DNA of 34,078 nt from Planctomycetota bacterium. Lineage in GTDB: Bacteria; Planctomycetota; Phycisphaerae; WQYP01. The DNA lies in contig JAJZDN010000045.1 in the NCBI GenBank assembly GCA_021805985.1, forward strand, positions 1 through 34,078. The letters run 5' to 3'. Below the pieces are notes generated by a model. It was not told where the DNA came from, searched no databases, and saw only the letters and a list, made by a program, of their open reading frames with translations. Of the stretch, positions 17,567 to 25,640 are shown in pieces. Within the stretch, counting starts at the first letter, position 1. Each line of letters starts with the position of its first letter. The position numbers were made by a program, and so were the translations under genes.

Positions 17567-20500
17567 ATGACAGATTTCAACGCTAGCCCTAAACCCAACG
17601 AAGTTTCACGCCGCAATTTTCTTAAAGTGCTCGGGGCGGCCTCGACCGCTATGGTTATCGCGCCGCCGCTTTCCGCTACCGCCAAAGCCTACGCGGAAGA
17701 AATTGGCGTCCCATTGCGCGGGCCAGATGGCAAGATTATCGTTTTTCATCCACCCATGGCGTCCGGCATTCCCTTGGGGGGCATGGGGGCGGGCACATTC
17801 GAGATTCGCGCGGATGGTGGCATGTACGAATGGCAGATTTTTAATAACTGGGCACAGCGGCTGGTTTTGCCGGATACATTTTTTGCAATTCGGGCCCAGG
17901 AACAGGGGAAAGCTGCCGTAGTGCGCCGACTTGAAACAATTCGGCAGTCCTCTAATCCGGGCCAACCCGTTAAGAATATCACGTATGAGGGCCGTGCGCC
18001 CATCGCGCGACTGCGTTATGAGGAACCTGCCCTTCCGGTCGCGGTATCACTGACGGCATGGTCTCCGTTTATTCCACACCAACCACGCGATTCGGGGCTG
18101 CCCGGCGCTATATTTACTTTCGAGCTTACCAATCATGGGCACACTCCGGTGCATACGACACTGCTTAGCAGTATCCGCAATGGCGTCGCACTCAACAATG
18201 GCTGGATTGGCACGCAAAATCGCCTGGAGCGGGGGCCGGAGATGACCGCCATTCACATGGCTGGCCGTATCGACGGACGGCCATCGGTGATGAGTAAACA
18301 GGTTCGAGTATTGGTATTGTTGGAGTCTTTGCCGTCTCGCGTGAGCGAAGTGCTCTCCAGTGCAAAAAACTTAACCATGGATACCAGCGTGGCTGTCAAG
18401 AATGGTAAAATCACGCTGCCGTATTCCACTGCCGATGAACTGGTCAAGCATTATGATGTTATCTGGATTGGTGAAATCCCCCACACCCGCACCACTCTCG
18501 GCCATGAAAATATGGCCATGATTCGTGACGCAGTGCATAAAGGCGTGGGCTTGCTGGTAACCGGCGGGTGGGACGCCTTCTACGGTGATAGCAGCACACG
18601 CTGGGGGCATCTCAACGGCACGCCCATTGAACAGGCACTGCCTGTCAAATTTTGTGACTCGGTGGATGCTGTCAACCAATCAACATCCATAGTCGTCGCC
18701 GAAAAGGCTGATTTTGTTTTAGGTGACCCGCAACTCGAAACCATCGGTGGTTATAATCGCCTGGCAGCGGTCAAACCCGATGGGAAAGTACTGCTGAAGA
18801 CCGATACTGGCGCACCTCTGTTGATTACGGGAAATTATGGCGCAGGCCGTACTGCGGTCCTGGCCACTTCGGTCAGTGGAGGTTGGCCTCCGGCGCGGTG
18901 GACGCAAATGCCATTCTTTTACGGCGGATTGTTGGCCCACATCGCCCACGCCACCTTCACACCGGGATACGGTGTGGATTCCTTTGACTCCTCCAGCGGC
19001 GATATGACCCTGGCCGCCCTTTCCGGTGATGCACACGCCGCCGTGCAGTGGCGCGATGTAGACAAGTTCTGGTCTAATTTTGAAAATCATGGCACCTTGT
19101 TGGAGCAGGAGGTGGGCCCCGAAAATGCGCGCAACACTGCCTTAGCCTTCGCCATCGACTTGAAACCCGGTGAAACAAAAAAAGCGACATTTATTCTGGC
19201 GTGGTATTTCCCCAACCAATATGACTATTCCAGCAACGCCAATTTTCTCGGGCACATCTACAACCGCTGGTTTCGCAACTCCCTGGAGGTGGTCCGGGAA
19301 GTGGCTCACCGCCATGAAGACCTATTTAACCGAACCCTGACCTTTCAAAACGCGCTGTATAACAGCAGTATGCCGCCCAAGGTCAAGGATGCGATCAACG
19401 CCCAGCTTACCACGCTAAGCAAGGAAACTTGGTGGGTAAAAGATGGCACGTATGCGGTCTGGGAAGGTATGGGCTGTTGTGGCTTGCAGACGATGGATGT
19501 GGCGTTTTATGCTTCCCACCCCATTTCACTTCTTTTTCCCCATCAGCAAAAGTCTTCCATGCGGCTTACCGCCCGCCATCAAAAACCCGATGGTGAGATA
19601 CCGCACTTTTTCCCCGGTACATTTGAGCACCCGGATGCCTGGTTCAAAATTGACCTTATGCCCGCATTTGCCCTGATGGTCTATCGCGATTATCTCTGGT
19701 CGGGTGACCATGGATACCTGCGTGAAATGTGGCCCGTAATTACCAAGGCCATGGCCTATGACCAACGCACTGATAAAGATAAAGATTTTCTTCCCGACGA
19801 TCATGGCTTGGACAGTACATTCGACGGCTGGCCCATGAGCGGAACAACTTCTTATGTTTCAAGCATCTGGTTAGCCGGGCTGGCGGCGGGCATTCGCATG
19901 GCGCGGATATTGGGCGACACCACAACCGAAGCCAACTACACTCTCTGGCTGGAAAAAGGCCAAAAGAGCTTTGAACGTGAATTGTGGAATGGCCACTATT
20001 ATCAGATGGCCCGCGATATGCAGACCGGCACCGAGAATACCGGAATTTTATTAGCGGGAACGGTCGGACAGTGGTTTGCAGATACCTGCGACTTGGGCGA
20101 TATTCTGCCGCGTGACCATGTTAAACTCCACAATGAAGCAGCTTTTCACTATTGCCGCCAAAAGACCCGCCCGGGCATGCCGTATGTCGACCCTGATGAC
20201 GGAATCGCCTACATCAACGGATTCTGGCCCCACGGCGGAACGCCGGGAGGTGAAGGGCAGTGGAGCGGGCCATGGACCGGAATTGAATATATGTTTTCCT
20301 CATCCTTGGCTTTTCTGGGGCGGACGGATCTTGCAGTTACTGTAACAACTGACGTTTATGATCGGTATGTGCATCAGCGGGCTCCGTGGGATCATGTGGA
20401 ATGTGGCGAACACTATTTCCGCCCGTTAAGCGTCTGGACCGTACTGCTGGCCCTGCAGGGCTTCCGTTGGGATGCCGTGCGGCGGTCGTTGGGATTTACG

Positions 20501-20824
20501 CCGCGGATTTCCGAAAAAGATCATCGGTCGCTGTTTTGCACCGCCGCCGGGTGGGGTGAGTATTTTGCCATGAATTCTGGAACACGGCGCGTCCATCGAA
20601 TCGTGCATCAGGCCGGGAAATTGGCGCTATCTGAATTTACAATTGGCCTCACACCGGTGGAGGGCACTGATCCAACGAAAGGTCTGCGGTGTATCTGTGG
20701 CGGCGTCGCGGTTCAAGCTGCTGGGAAAGTGGTTGATGGTCGCATGGTTATCGGCTTTCAAAGCCCCCTGCGTCTAAAACCGGGGGCAACGCTGGAAATT
20801 TCCTGGGATCGCGCGGATTCATAA
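17567..20824 (+). CDS. GH116 beta-glycosidase with inserted GATase1-like domain, Tat-exported
   Basis: A 1085-residue protein of the GH116 (GBA2-like glucosylceramidase/beta-glucosidase) family. Start ATG 17567 gives a twin-arginine signal SRRNFLK (R15-R16). The N-terminal domain begins GIPLGGMGAGTFEIR near residues 65-80. Residues about 244-468 do not belong to GH116: they match the layout of a class I glutamine-amidotransferase-like (DUF1355-type) domain, with RVLVLLESLP, YDVIWIGEI (about 296), GLLVTGGWDAFYG (about 328), RWGHLNGTPIEQALPV and GNYGAGRTAVLATS, and no nucleophile Cys at the elbow. The GH116 beta-sandwich then resumes and the (alpha/alpha)6 barrel covers about 600-1060. By family comparison, E633 (VWEG) is the nucleophile and D753 (TFDGW) the acid/base. 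It likely releases beta-linked glucose or xylose. It has its own promoter. Confidence 0.9.
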   Translation: MTDFNASPKPNEVSRRNFLKVLGAASTAMVIAPPLSATAKAYAEEIGVPLRGPDGKIIVFHPPMASGIPLGGMGAGTFEIRADGGMYEWQIFNNWAQRLVLPDTFFAIRAQEQGKAAVVRRLETIRQSSNPGQPVKNITYEGRAPIARLRYEEPALPVAVSLTAWSPFIPHQPRDSGLPGAIFTFELTNHGHTPVHTTLLSSIRNGVALNNGWIGTQNRLERGPEMTAIHMAGRIDGRPSVMSKQVRVLVLLESLPSRVSEVLSSAKNLTMDTSVAVKNGKITLPYSTADELVKHYDVIWIGEIPHTRTTLGHENMAMIRDAVHKGVGLLVTGGWDAFYGDSSTRWGHLNGTPIEQALPVKFCDSVDAVNQSTSIVVAEKADFVLGDPQLETIGGYNRLAAVKPDGKVLLKTDTGAPLLITGNYGAGRTAVLATSVSGGWPPARWTQMPFFYGGLLAHIAHATFTPGYGVDSFDSSSGDMTLAALSGDAHAAVQWRDVDKFWSNFENHGTLLEQEVGPENARNTALAFAIDLKPGETKKATFILAWYFPNQYDYSSNANFLGHIYNRWFRNSLEVVREVAHRHEDLFNRTLTFQNALYNSSMPPKVKDAINAQLTTLSKETWWVKDGTYAVWEGMGCCGLQTMDVAFYASHPISLLFPHQQKSSMRLTARHQKPDGEIPHFFPGTFEHPDAWFKIDLMPAFALMVYRDYLWSGDHGYLREMWPVITKAMAYDQRTDKDKDFLPDDHGLDSTFDGWPMSGTTSYVSSIWLAGLAAGIRMARILGDTTTEANYTLWLEKGQKSFERELWNGHYYQMARDMQTGTENTGILLAGTVGQWFADTCDLGDILPRDHVKLHNEAAFHYCRQKTRPGMPYVDPDDGIAYINGFWPHGGTPGGEGQWSGPWTGIEYMFSSSLAFLGRTDLAVTVTTDVYDRYVHQRAPWDHVECGEHYFRPLSVWTVLLALQGFRWDAVRRSLGFTPRISEKDHRSLFCTAAGWGEYFAMNSGTRRVHRIVHQAGKLALSEFTIGLTPVEGTDPTKGLRCICGGVAVQAAGKVVDGRMVIGFQSPLRLKPGATLEISWDRADS

Positions 20825-21000
20825 CCGCACGGATGTTCAGCGTGATGCACGTCAAGCGCGATAATGCGTCATCTTAATCTTCGCGGGCGGGGGCGCTCGC
20901 GGTTCACGAGGCTTTCTGGTAAAACTATCAGCCCGCGGCCTATGCGCTCAATGTGCATGCGCAGGGCCACCGGATGTTGCCCCTGGAGAATGACGATACC
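20825..21000 (+). other. GH116-epimerase intergenic region
   Basis: A 176-base gap, GC rich, with no clear terminator or promoter. GGAG near 20986 serves the epimerase start, with a long 12-base spacing. A GTG at 20953 is in frame with the epimerase but would add 16 residues before the Rossmann fold. Confidence 0.4.
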
Positions 21001-21969
21001 ATGAATTTTTCAGCCTATAAAAACCGATCAGTACTGGTGACGGGGGGTGCCGGATTTATTGGCTCGCATCTGGTTCGGGGCTTATTGGCCGCCGGTGCGC
21101 AGGTGCGGGTATTGGATAATCTCAATGGCGGCTCCGAGGCGAATTTGGCCCAGGTCGCACCGCAGATAGATTTTATGCTCGGTGACATTACCGATTTGCA
21201 GCAGTGCCGTAAGGCCGCCGCGGGCGTTGAAATTCTGTTTCACCTGGCGGCGCTGGGAAGTGTTCCTGGTTCGGTGGCTGATCCGATCCGTTATAATACC
21301 GTCAACATCGGGGGAACCCTTAATGTGCTGGAGGCCGCAAGACTGGAAAAAGTTGGCCGTGTTGTTTATTCCGCCAGCAGCAGTGCGTATGGCGAAAGTC
21401 CCACACTGCCCAAGCATGAAGGAATGAAGGCCGCACCAAAAAGTCCGTATGCGGTGGGAAAATATGCCGGCGAATTATACGCGGGCATGTATGCCCAGGT
21501 ATATGGTCTGGCGACAATTTGTCTGCGTTATTTTAATGTGTTCGGTCCCCGGCAAAATCCGCGTAGCGCCTACGCCGCGGTCATCCCGGCCTTTATCACG
21601 GCGGTGCTGGAAAATCGCCGGCCTCAAATTTACGGTGACGGCGGACAAACGCGGGATTTTTGCCACGTTTCAAATGTTGTTCATGCCAATATGCTGGCGG
21701 GAATTTGTGCCAAGCCACCATTCGGCGAGGTTATCAATATTGCCTGCGGACAAAATATCAGCCTGAACAGTCTTCTTGAAAAGATCGTCAAGCAACTTGG
21801 CAAATCGGTTCATGCAGAATATCTTACTCCCCGCCCCGGCGATGTCCGGGACTCGTTGGCGGATATTACCCTGGCCCAAAAGGTCATTGGTTATGATCCG
21901 GTGTTATTTTTTGATGAGGGCCTTGCGCAAACAGTGCAATGGTATGCAAATGCTTACAAAGCTGTTTAG
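21001..21969 (+). CDS. NAD-dependent sugar-nucleotide epimerase/dehydratase (extended SDR)
   Basis: A 322-residue cytosolic enzyme of the extended short-chain dehydrogenase/reductase group. The Rossmann motif is G15-x2-G18-x2-G21 (TGGAGFIG) and the catalytic Tyr/Lys pair is Y150-x3-K154, with SSSAYG upstream as the Ser/Thr element. HLAALGSVPGSVADP and the following segment resemble the UDP-GlcNAc/UDP-GalNAc C4-epimerases of the WbpP/TviC/Gne type and UDP-glucose 4-epimerases; which UDP-sugar is used cannot be settled here. I chose ATG 21001, which places the fold right at the N terminus. It feeds surface polysaccharide synthesis rather than degradation. The lipoprotein gene follows 52 bases on. 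Confidence 0.9.
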   Translation: MNFSAYKNRSVLVTGGAGFIGSHLVRGLLAAGAQVRVLDNLNGGSEANLAQVAPQIDFMLGDITDLQQCRKAAAGVEILFHLAALGSVPGSVADPIRYNTVNIGGTLNVLEAARLEKVGRVVYSASSSAYGESPTLPKHEGMKAAPKSPYAVGKYAGELYAGMYAQVYGLATICLRYFNVFGPRQNPRSAYAAVIPAFITAVLENRRPQIYGDGGQTRDFCHVSNVVHANMLAGICAKPPFGEVINIACGQNISLNSLLEKIVKQLGKSVHAEYLTPRPGDVRDSLADITLAQKVIGYDPVLFFDEGLAQTVQWYANAYKAV

Positions 21970-22021
21970 GTTCAACACTTCCATAAGAAATTCTTCCCGA
22001 ACCCGATCTGGGCCTTTGCAG

Positions 22022-22813
22022 ATGAAATTGCGCATGCAAGTTCATCTGAATCCCATGTTCAGGCAGCGACTCCGGGCCATGGCGTTTTTTATTTTAGCCG
22101 CGGCATTGATGTCGCCCCTGGCGGGGTGTGTGGATCTCACCGGGTTGCCGGCGGATCCGTTGGCGGCGCATGGGGCTTTGCGTGTGACCGTCTCTGACCG
22201 ATATCCGGGACATGTGTATTGCATGCGCGGATTTTTAGGGATCTTCTCAACCGGCATGGACACGTTCTCTCAGACGTTGAATCGGCGGCACATCATCAGC
22301 GCCGCGGCTTTGGCGGATGAAGCGCGCATGCAGTTTGAGCATCATTTGCTGTCCGCGGAAAAACAACGCCTGCTTCATGGCCCGCTTATTCTCATCGGTC
22401 ACTCGTATGGCGCAGATGACCAGATTCGCGTGGCCCGATATCTGGGGCACCACGGCTATAAAGTCATGCTTCTGGTTTTGCTGGATCCGGTGACGCCGCC
22501 GCGCATTCCCAGCAACGTCCGGCAGTGCTTTGTCATTTATAAAAGCCATCCACTGACCGATTGGTTGCCGTTTCTTCGCGGCGTGCCCGCCAAGGCGGCC
22601 AATCCGCGTATGACGCACGTAACCAACGTGAATGTCCGCGATATGCCCGTGCCGTTTCATCAAGCGGGCATAAATCACATCAACATCAGTGCCGACCATG
22701 GCGTGCAAACTTTGATGCTCAGCGTGGTTTTACGTGCCTTGCGGGATTGGAAACTCAGGCACAACTTCCCTGTAAAAGCCACGACATTACGCAACAATCC
22801 CCGTTTTCCATGA
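22022..22813 (+). CDS. Lipoprotein with alpha/beta-hydrolase (thioesterase-like) fold
   Basis: A 263-residue protein anchored by a lipid if the lipobox is used: after a basic N terminus and the helix MAFFILAAALMSPL, LAG-C36 is a good signal peptidase II site. The hydrolase elbow G-H-S128-Y-G (126-130) is clear, an Asp is in LLDPVTPP, and a His in ADHGVQ near the C terminus could complete the triad. Substrate is unknown; a lipid or ester hydrolase is likely from the neighbours. The frame stays open upstream to 21776 inside the epimerase gene, but that stretch reads as epimerase shadow. ATG 22022 has only a weak ribosome site, so 22079 (MAFFIL) is another possible start. Confidence 0.65.
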   Translation: MKLRMQVHLNPMFRQRLRAMAFFILAAALMSPLAGCVDLTGLPADPLAAHGALRVTVSDRYPGHVYCMRGFLGIFSTGMDTFSQTLNRRHIISAAALADEARMQFEHHLLSAEKQRLLHGPLILIGHSYGADDQIRVARYLGHHGYKVMLLVLLDPVTPPRIPSNVRQCFVIYKSHPLTDWLPFLRGVPAKAANPRMTHVTNVNVRDMPVPFHQAGINHINISADHGVQTLMLSVVLRALRDWKLRHNFPVKATTLRNNPRFP

Positions 22814-22847
22814 ACTTCGTTATGATGGGGGCTACGGAGGTTAACGG

Positions 22848-23498
22848 ATGTTGATGCTGCCAAGACTCTCAGCCGCTGCTTCAGGGTTATGGGTAATTAT
22901 TTACTGGGGAACGGTGATCATAAAAGCCGTTCGCCTTAGCCGTAAAATCGGCAAGGATCCCAATGTATTGCCGCGCGAAAAAACCGGTCGCAGCCTGCGA
23001 TTGCTTTGGACACCAGCCATTATCGCCTGGTGCATTCTTCCCTGGGTTTCGGCTTTACGTGGCTTTTCCCCCGTTTGGTATCTGCGGGCGCTTTGGCCGA
23101 TGACAAGGCAAACCCAGTGGATTGGCGTCGGGGCAACGTTGTTGGGCTTACTGGCGTTGGTTCTGACATTTATTTGTTGGCGGCAGATGGGCCGATCATG
23201 GCGCATCGGTATTGACCCCGGCGAAAAAACAGAACTTATTATTCTCGGTGCCTATCGGATCGTCCGGCATCCCATTTACGCACTTTCCATTATCCTCATG
23301 CTGTGTACGTTTTTAACCGTACCGACACTTTTAATGCTGGCAGCCGCCCTGATTCATATCACGCTTATTACCCTGGAAGCCCTGCGCGAGGAACAGTATC
23401 TGCGCCAGATTCATGGCGCACCATACGCTGCCTACTGTGTTCGCACGGGGCGGTTTATACCACGCGTACTGCGCGCACCATTACGAGATTTGGCATAG
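22848..23498 (+). CDS. Isoprenylcysteine/phospholipid methyltransferase-like membrane protein
   Basis: A 216-residue integral membrane protein, start ATG 22848 with GGAGG at 22836-22840. About four to five membrane helices are visible. The C-terminal half has the signature of the ICMT/PEMT superfamily: GAYRIVRHPIYALSI, then EALREEQYLRQIHG-A-Y-Y and RFIP, which form the SAM-binding pocket. Bacterial members methylate unknown isoprenoid, lipid or small-molecule carboxylates. It lies between a lipoprotein hydrolase and an acyltransferase-like gene with gaps of 34 and 9 bases, so a joint role in lipid or envelope modification is a fair inference. Confidence 0.85.
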   Translation: MLMLPRLSAAASGLWVIIYWGTVIIKAVRLSRKIGKDPNVLPREKTGRSLRLLWTPAIIAWCILPWVSALRGFSPVWYLRALWPMTRQTQWIGVGATLLGLLALVLTFICWRQMGRSWRIGIDPGEKTELIILGAYRIVRHPIYALSIILMLCTFLTVPTLLMLAAALIHITLITLEALREEQYLRQIHGAPYAAYCVRTGRFIPRVLRAPLRDLA

Positions 23499-23507
23499 AC
23501 GTGTGGC

Positions 23508-24857
23508 ATGAATAACACATCATCATCTCCCGATTCCCTTCCCGGTGATTCGCCGGGCAACATTCGCACCATGCGCCTGAATATCTTTCAGCAGCTTATG
23601 CGAAGTTGGACCACGCTGGGACCTTACAATGCGGCGCAGGCCATGCAGTTAGGCGGCACCTGCGATACTCCACGCTGGCAGGCCGCGATTGATGATGTCG
23701 TCCACGCCATTGGCCTGGGATCGCCGCAGTTTCAAGGTCAATGCGCCGTATTTAGCAATCGCAAAACCGTTGCGCTGCAAGTGTGTCACGAATCCCTGTC
23801 CACGCTGTCCGCCCGCGAACTCAACACGCCGTTCGCCCCAACCGACGTTCCGTTGCGCGTGTGTATGGTTCCCGAAGGGAAGGGATATTGGCTGCTGACA
23901 ACTTACGATCATTGGATTGCCGACAGTTGGAGCATCCGTGAGTTTATGCGATTGATTCTCAAAGTTTATGATGGCACGCCCGTGGAGCGTCTGTCGGTAT
24001 TGCGTATCAGTGATCAAACCTTTGATAAAGTATTTCAACTCCGCAGCGCACTGGCAAAGCCCGCAAAAACACTCCATGCCGCGCGCCGCTATTTCACGCA
24101 TCGTCGATCGTGGCGGTTTGATCTTACTGATCCGATGGATTTCTCCGCCGGTTGCTCCATGCACGCCCTGCCCGAGCGAACCGTCAACAATCTTCTTGCC
24201 TGCGCCAAAGTTCATCAGTGTCGGATCAACGATATTTTCCTGGCCGCCATGGCCATGGTGATCGGGCAGCTTACCGCCCAGAACCGCTATAAACTGCGCC
24301 GCCGCTGGTGGGCCGGCGGACGCACTGCAGTGAGCCTCGGATCCATTGTCGATATTCGTGCTTTGGCCGATGAGCCTTTGGATCAAACGTTTGGCTTATT
24401 TTTAAGTTCCTGCATTACGACCTTTCGAAAACCTGAAACTTACACGCCGACCGACTTAATCCGCCGCGCCGCCCGACAAACCGCCGCTTTTAAAAAGCGA
24501 TCGGGTGCTATTGCGGCATTTGGTGAATTAGCGGTCGTTAAATATTTCTCTGAACTTTACGGTCAGCCCCGCCATAAAGCGCTTTTCTTTCAGAAAAATT
24601 GCCCCCTCCTGGCCGGCGTATCGAATGTCAATCTGACCGGGGCATGGATGGACCAACGCACGGGCACCGGAACCGCGGTACAAAATTACATCCGCATTTC
24701 CCCCGTCGGGCCTTTGCTGCCCGTTGTCTTCGCCCTGACAACATTTCATTCCCGCTTGAGTTTATGCCTGACTTGGCGGAAAGCCGCGCTCACGGAGGCA
24801 CAAGCGGCTCACTTAGTAGACGGGTTCATGAAGTTCCTTGAGGACGTAAAGCCATGA
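23508..24857 (+). CDS. Condensation-domain/acyltransferase-like protein
   Basis: A 449-residue cytosolic protein with the layout of the CoA-dependent acyltransferase superfamily (NRPS condensation domain, WS/DGAT, BAHD). The key HxxxD motif is H135-WIA-D139 in TTYDHWIADSWS, in the right place about a third of the way in. Later GSIVDIRALADEPL resembles the conserved V-N-x-R-type segment of these enzymes. It has no carrier or adenylation domain, so it probably moves an acyl group onto a lipid or sugar. Start ATG 23508 is 9 bases after the methyltransferase stop, and its stop overlaps the next ATG by four bases (ATGA), so translation is coupled to ComF. Confidence 0.7.
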   Translation: MNNTSSSPDSLPGDSPGNIRTMRLNIFQQLMRSWTTLGPYNAAQAMQLGGTCDTPRWQAAIDDVVHAIGLGSPQFQGQCAVFSNRKTVALQVCHESLSTLSARELNTPFAPTDVPLRVCMVPEGKGYWLLTTYDHWIADSWSIREFMRLILKVYDGTPVERLSVLRISDQTFDKVFQLRSALAKPAKTLHAARRYFTHRRSWRFDLTDPMDFSAGCSMHALPERTVNNLLACAKVHQCRINDIFLAAMAMVIGQLTAQNRYKLRRRWWAGGRTAVSLGSIVDIRALADEPLDQTFGLFLSSCITTFRKPETYTPTDLIRRAARQTAAFKKRSGAIAAFGELAVVKYFSELYGQPRHKALFFQKNCPLLAGVSNVNLTGAWMDQRTGTGTAVQNYIRISPVGPLLPVVFALTTFHSRLSLCLTWRKAALTEAQAAHLVDGFMKFLEDVKP

Positions 24858-25630
24858 ACCATGCGCATTTCAATTTAGCCAACGTCATACGCCGCCCGCA
24901 GCCCCTGGCTGCGATTTTTCCACCCACCTGCTGGGTCACCGGCCAAAGTATTGCGCCCGCTGATAACGGGCTGTGTCCGGACATTCAACACCAGATTCGC
25001 CAGCAGTTGCTTTGGCCCTATTGCCAGTCCTGCGGCAGTACGCTTGGGCCATTTGCCGCGCGGGGAAGTTGTCGGAATTGCCTGCATCGTAAACTGGGGC
25101 TGGATCGCATCATTCGCGTGGGTACGCTTAACGGGCCGCTAAGCCGTTTGATTCACAATATGAAATTTGCCCGGCATTGGGCCTTGGCACCCATTCTGGC
25201 ACCGTGGATGGCCGAGGCCCTGCAACATGCGGCGCCCGGCCCGATTGACCAATTTATTCCCGTGCCCCTGCATTGGTTCCGGCAGTGGCGGCGTGGTTTT
25301 AATCAGGCCTTTGAACTGGCCTGGGAGTTATCCGGAATTCTTAATAAACCCTGTGATGATCTGCTGCGGCGAAAACATGCCACCACTGCCCAAACCGCCA
25401 TGCAAAGCGCCACGGCTCGACGCGATAACGTGCGTGGCGCATTTCTGCTATTGAAGAATGTGGACGTTTCCGGATTGCATATCTGGCTCGTGGATGACGT
25501 ATGCACCACCGGCGCTACACTTCATGCCGCCGCTACGGCATTTCGCAAACTTCCTGCTGCCCTGCAGCCCGCGTCCATCAGTGCCGTCGTCCTGGCGGTC
25601 GCCGACGCCACTCCCATACCGGATGCCTGA
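24854..25630 (+). CDS. comF: ComF family phosphoribosyltransferase-like protein
   Basis: A 258-residue cytosolic protein. The N-terminal part has a zinc-type knot, C57-x2-C60 and C73-x2-C76, as in ComF. The type I phosphoribosyltransferase domain follows: PVPLHWFRQWRRGFNQAFELA is the ComF signature, and VDDVCTTGAT (213-222) is the PRPP-binding loop. ComF proteins are needed for DNA uptake in some bacteria and are widespread as a conserved protein of unclear chemistry in others. Its first four bases overlap the acyltransferase stop. It ends 10 bases from the convergent GH51 stop, with no visible terminator between them. Confidence 0.9.
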   Translation: MNHAHFNLANVIRRPQPLAAIFPPTCWVTGQSIAPADNGLCPDIQHQIRQQLLWPYCQSCGSTLGPFAARGSCRNCLHRKLGLDRIIRVGTLNGPLSRLIHNMKFARHWALAPILAPWMAEALQHAAPGPIDQFIPVPLHWFRQWRRGFNQAFELAWELSGILNKPCDDLLRRKHATTAQTAMQSATARRDNVRGAFLLLKNVDVSGLHIWLVDDVCTTGATLHAAATAFRKLPAALQPASISAVVLAVADATPIPDA

Positions 25631-25640
25631 CATCGCCCCT

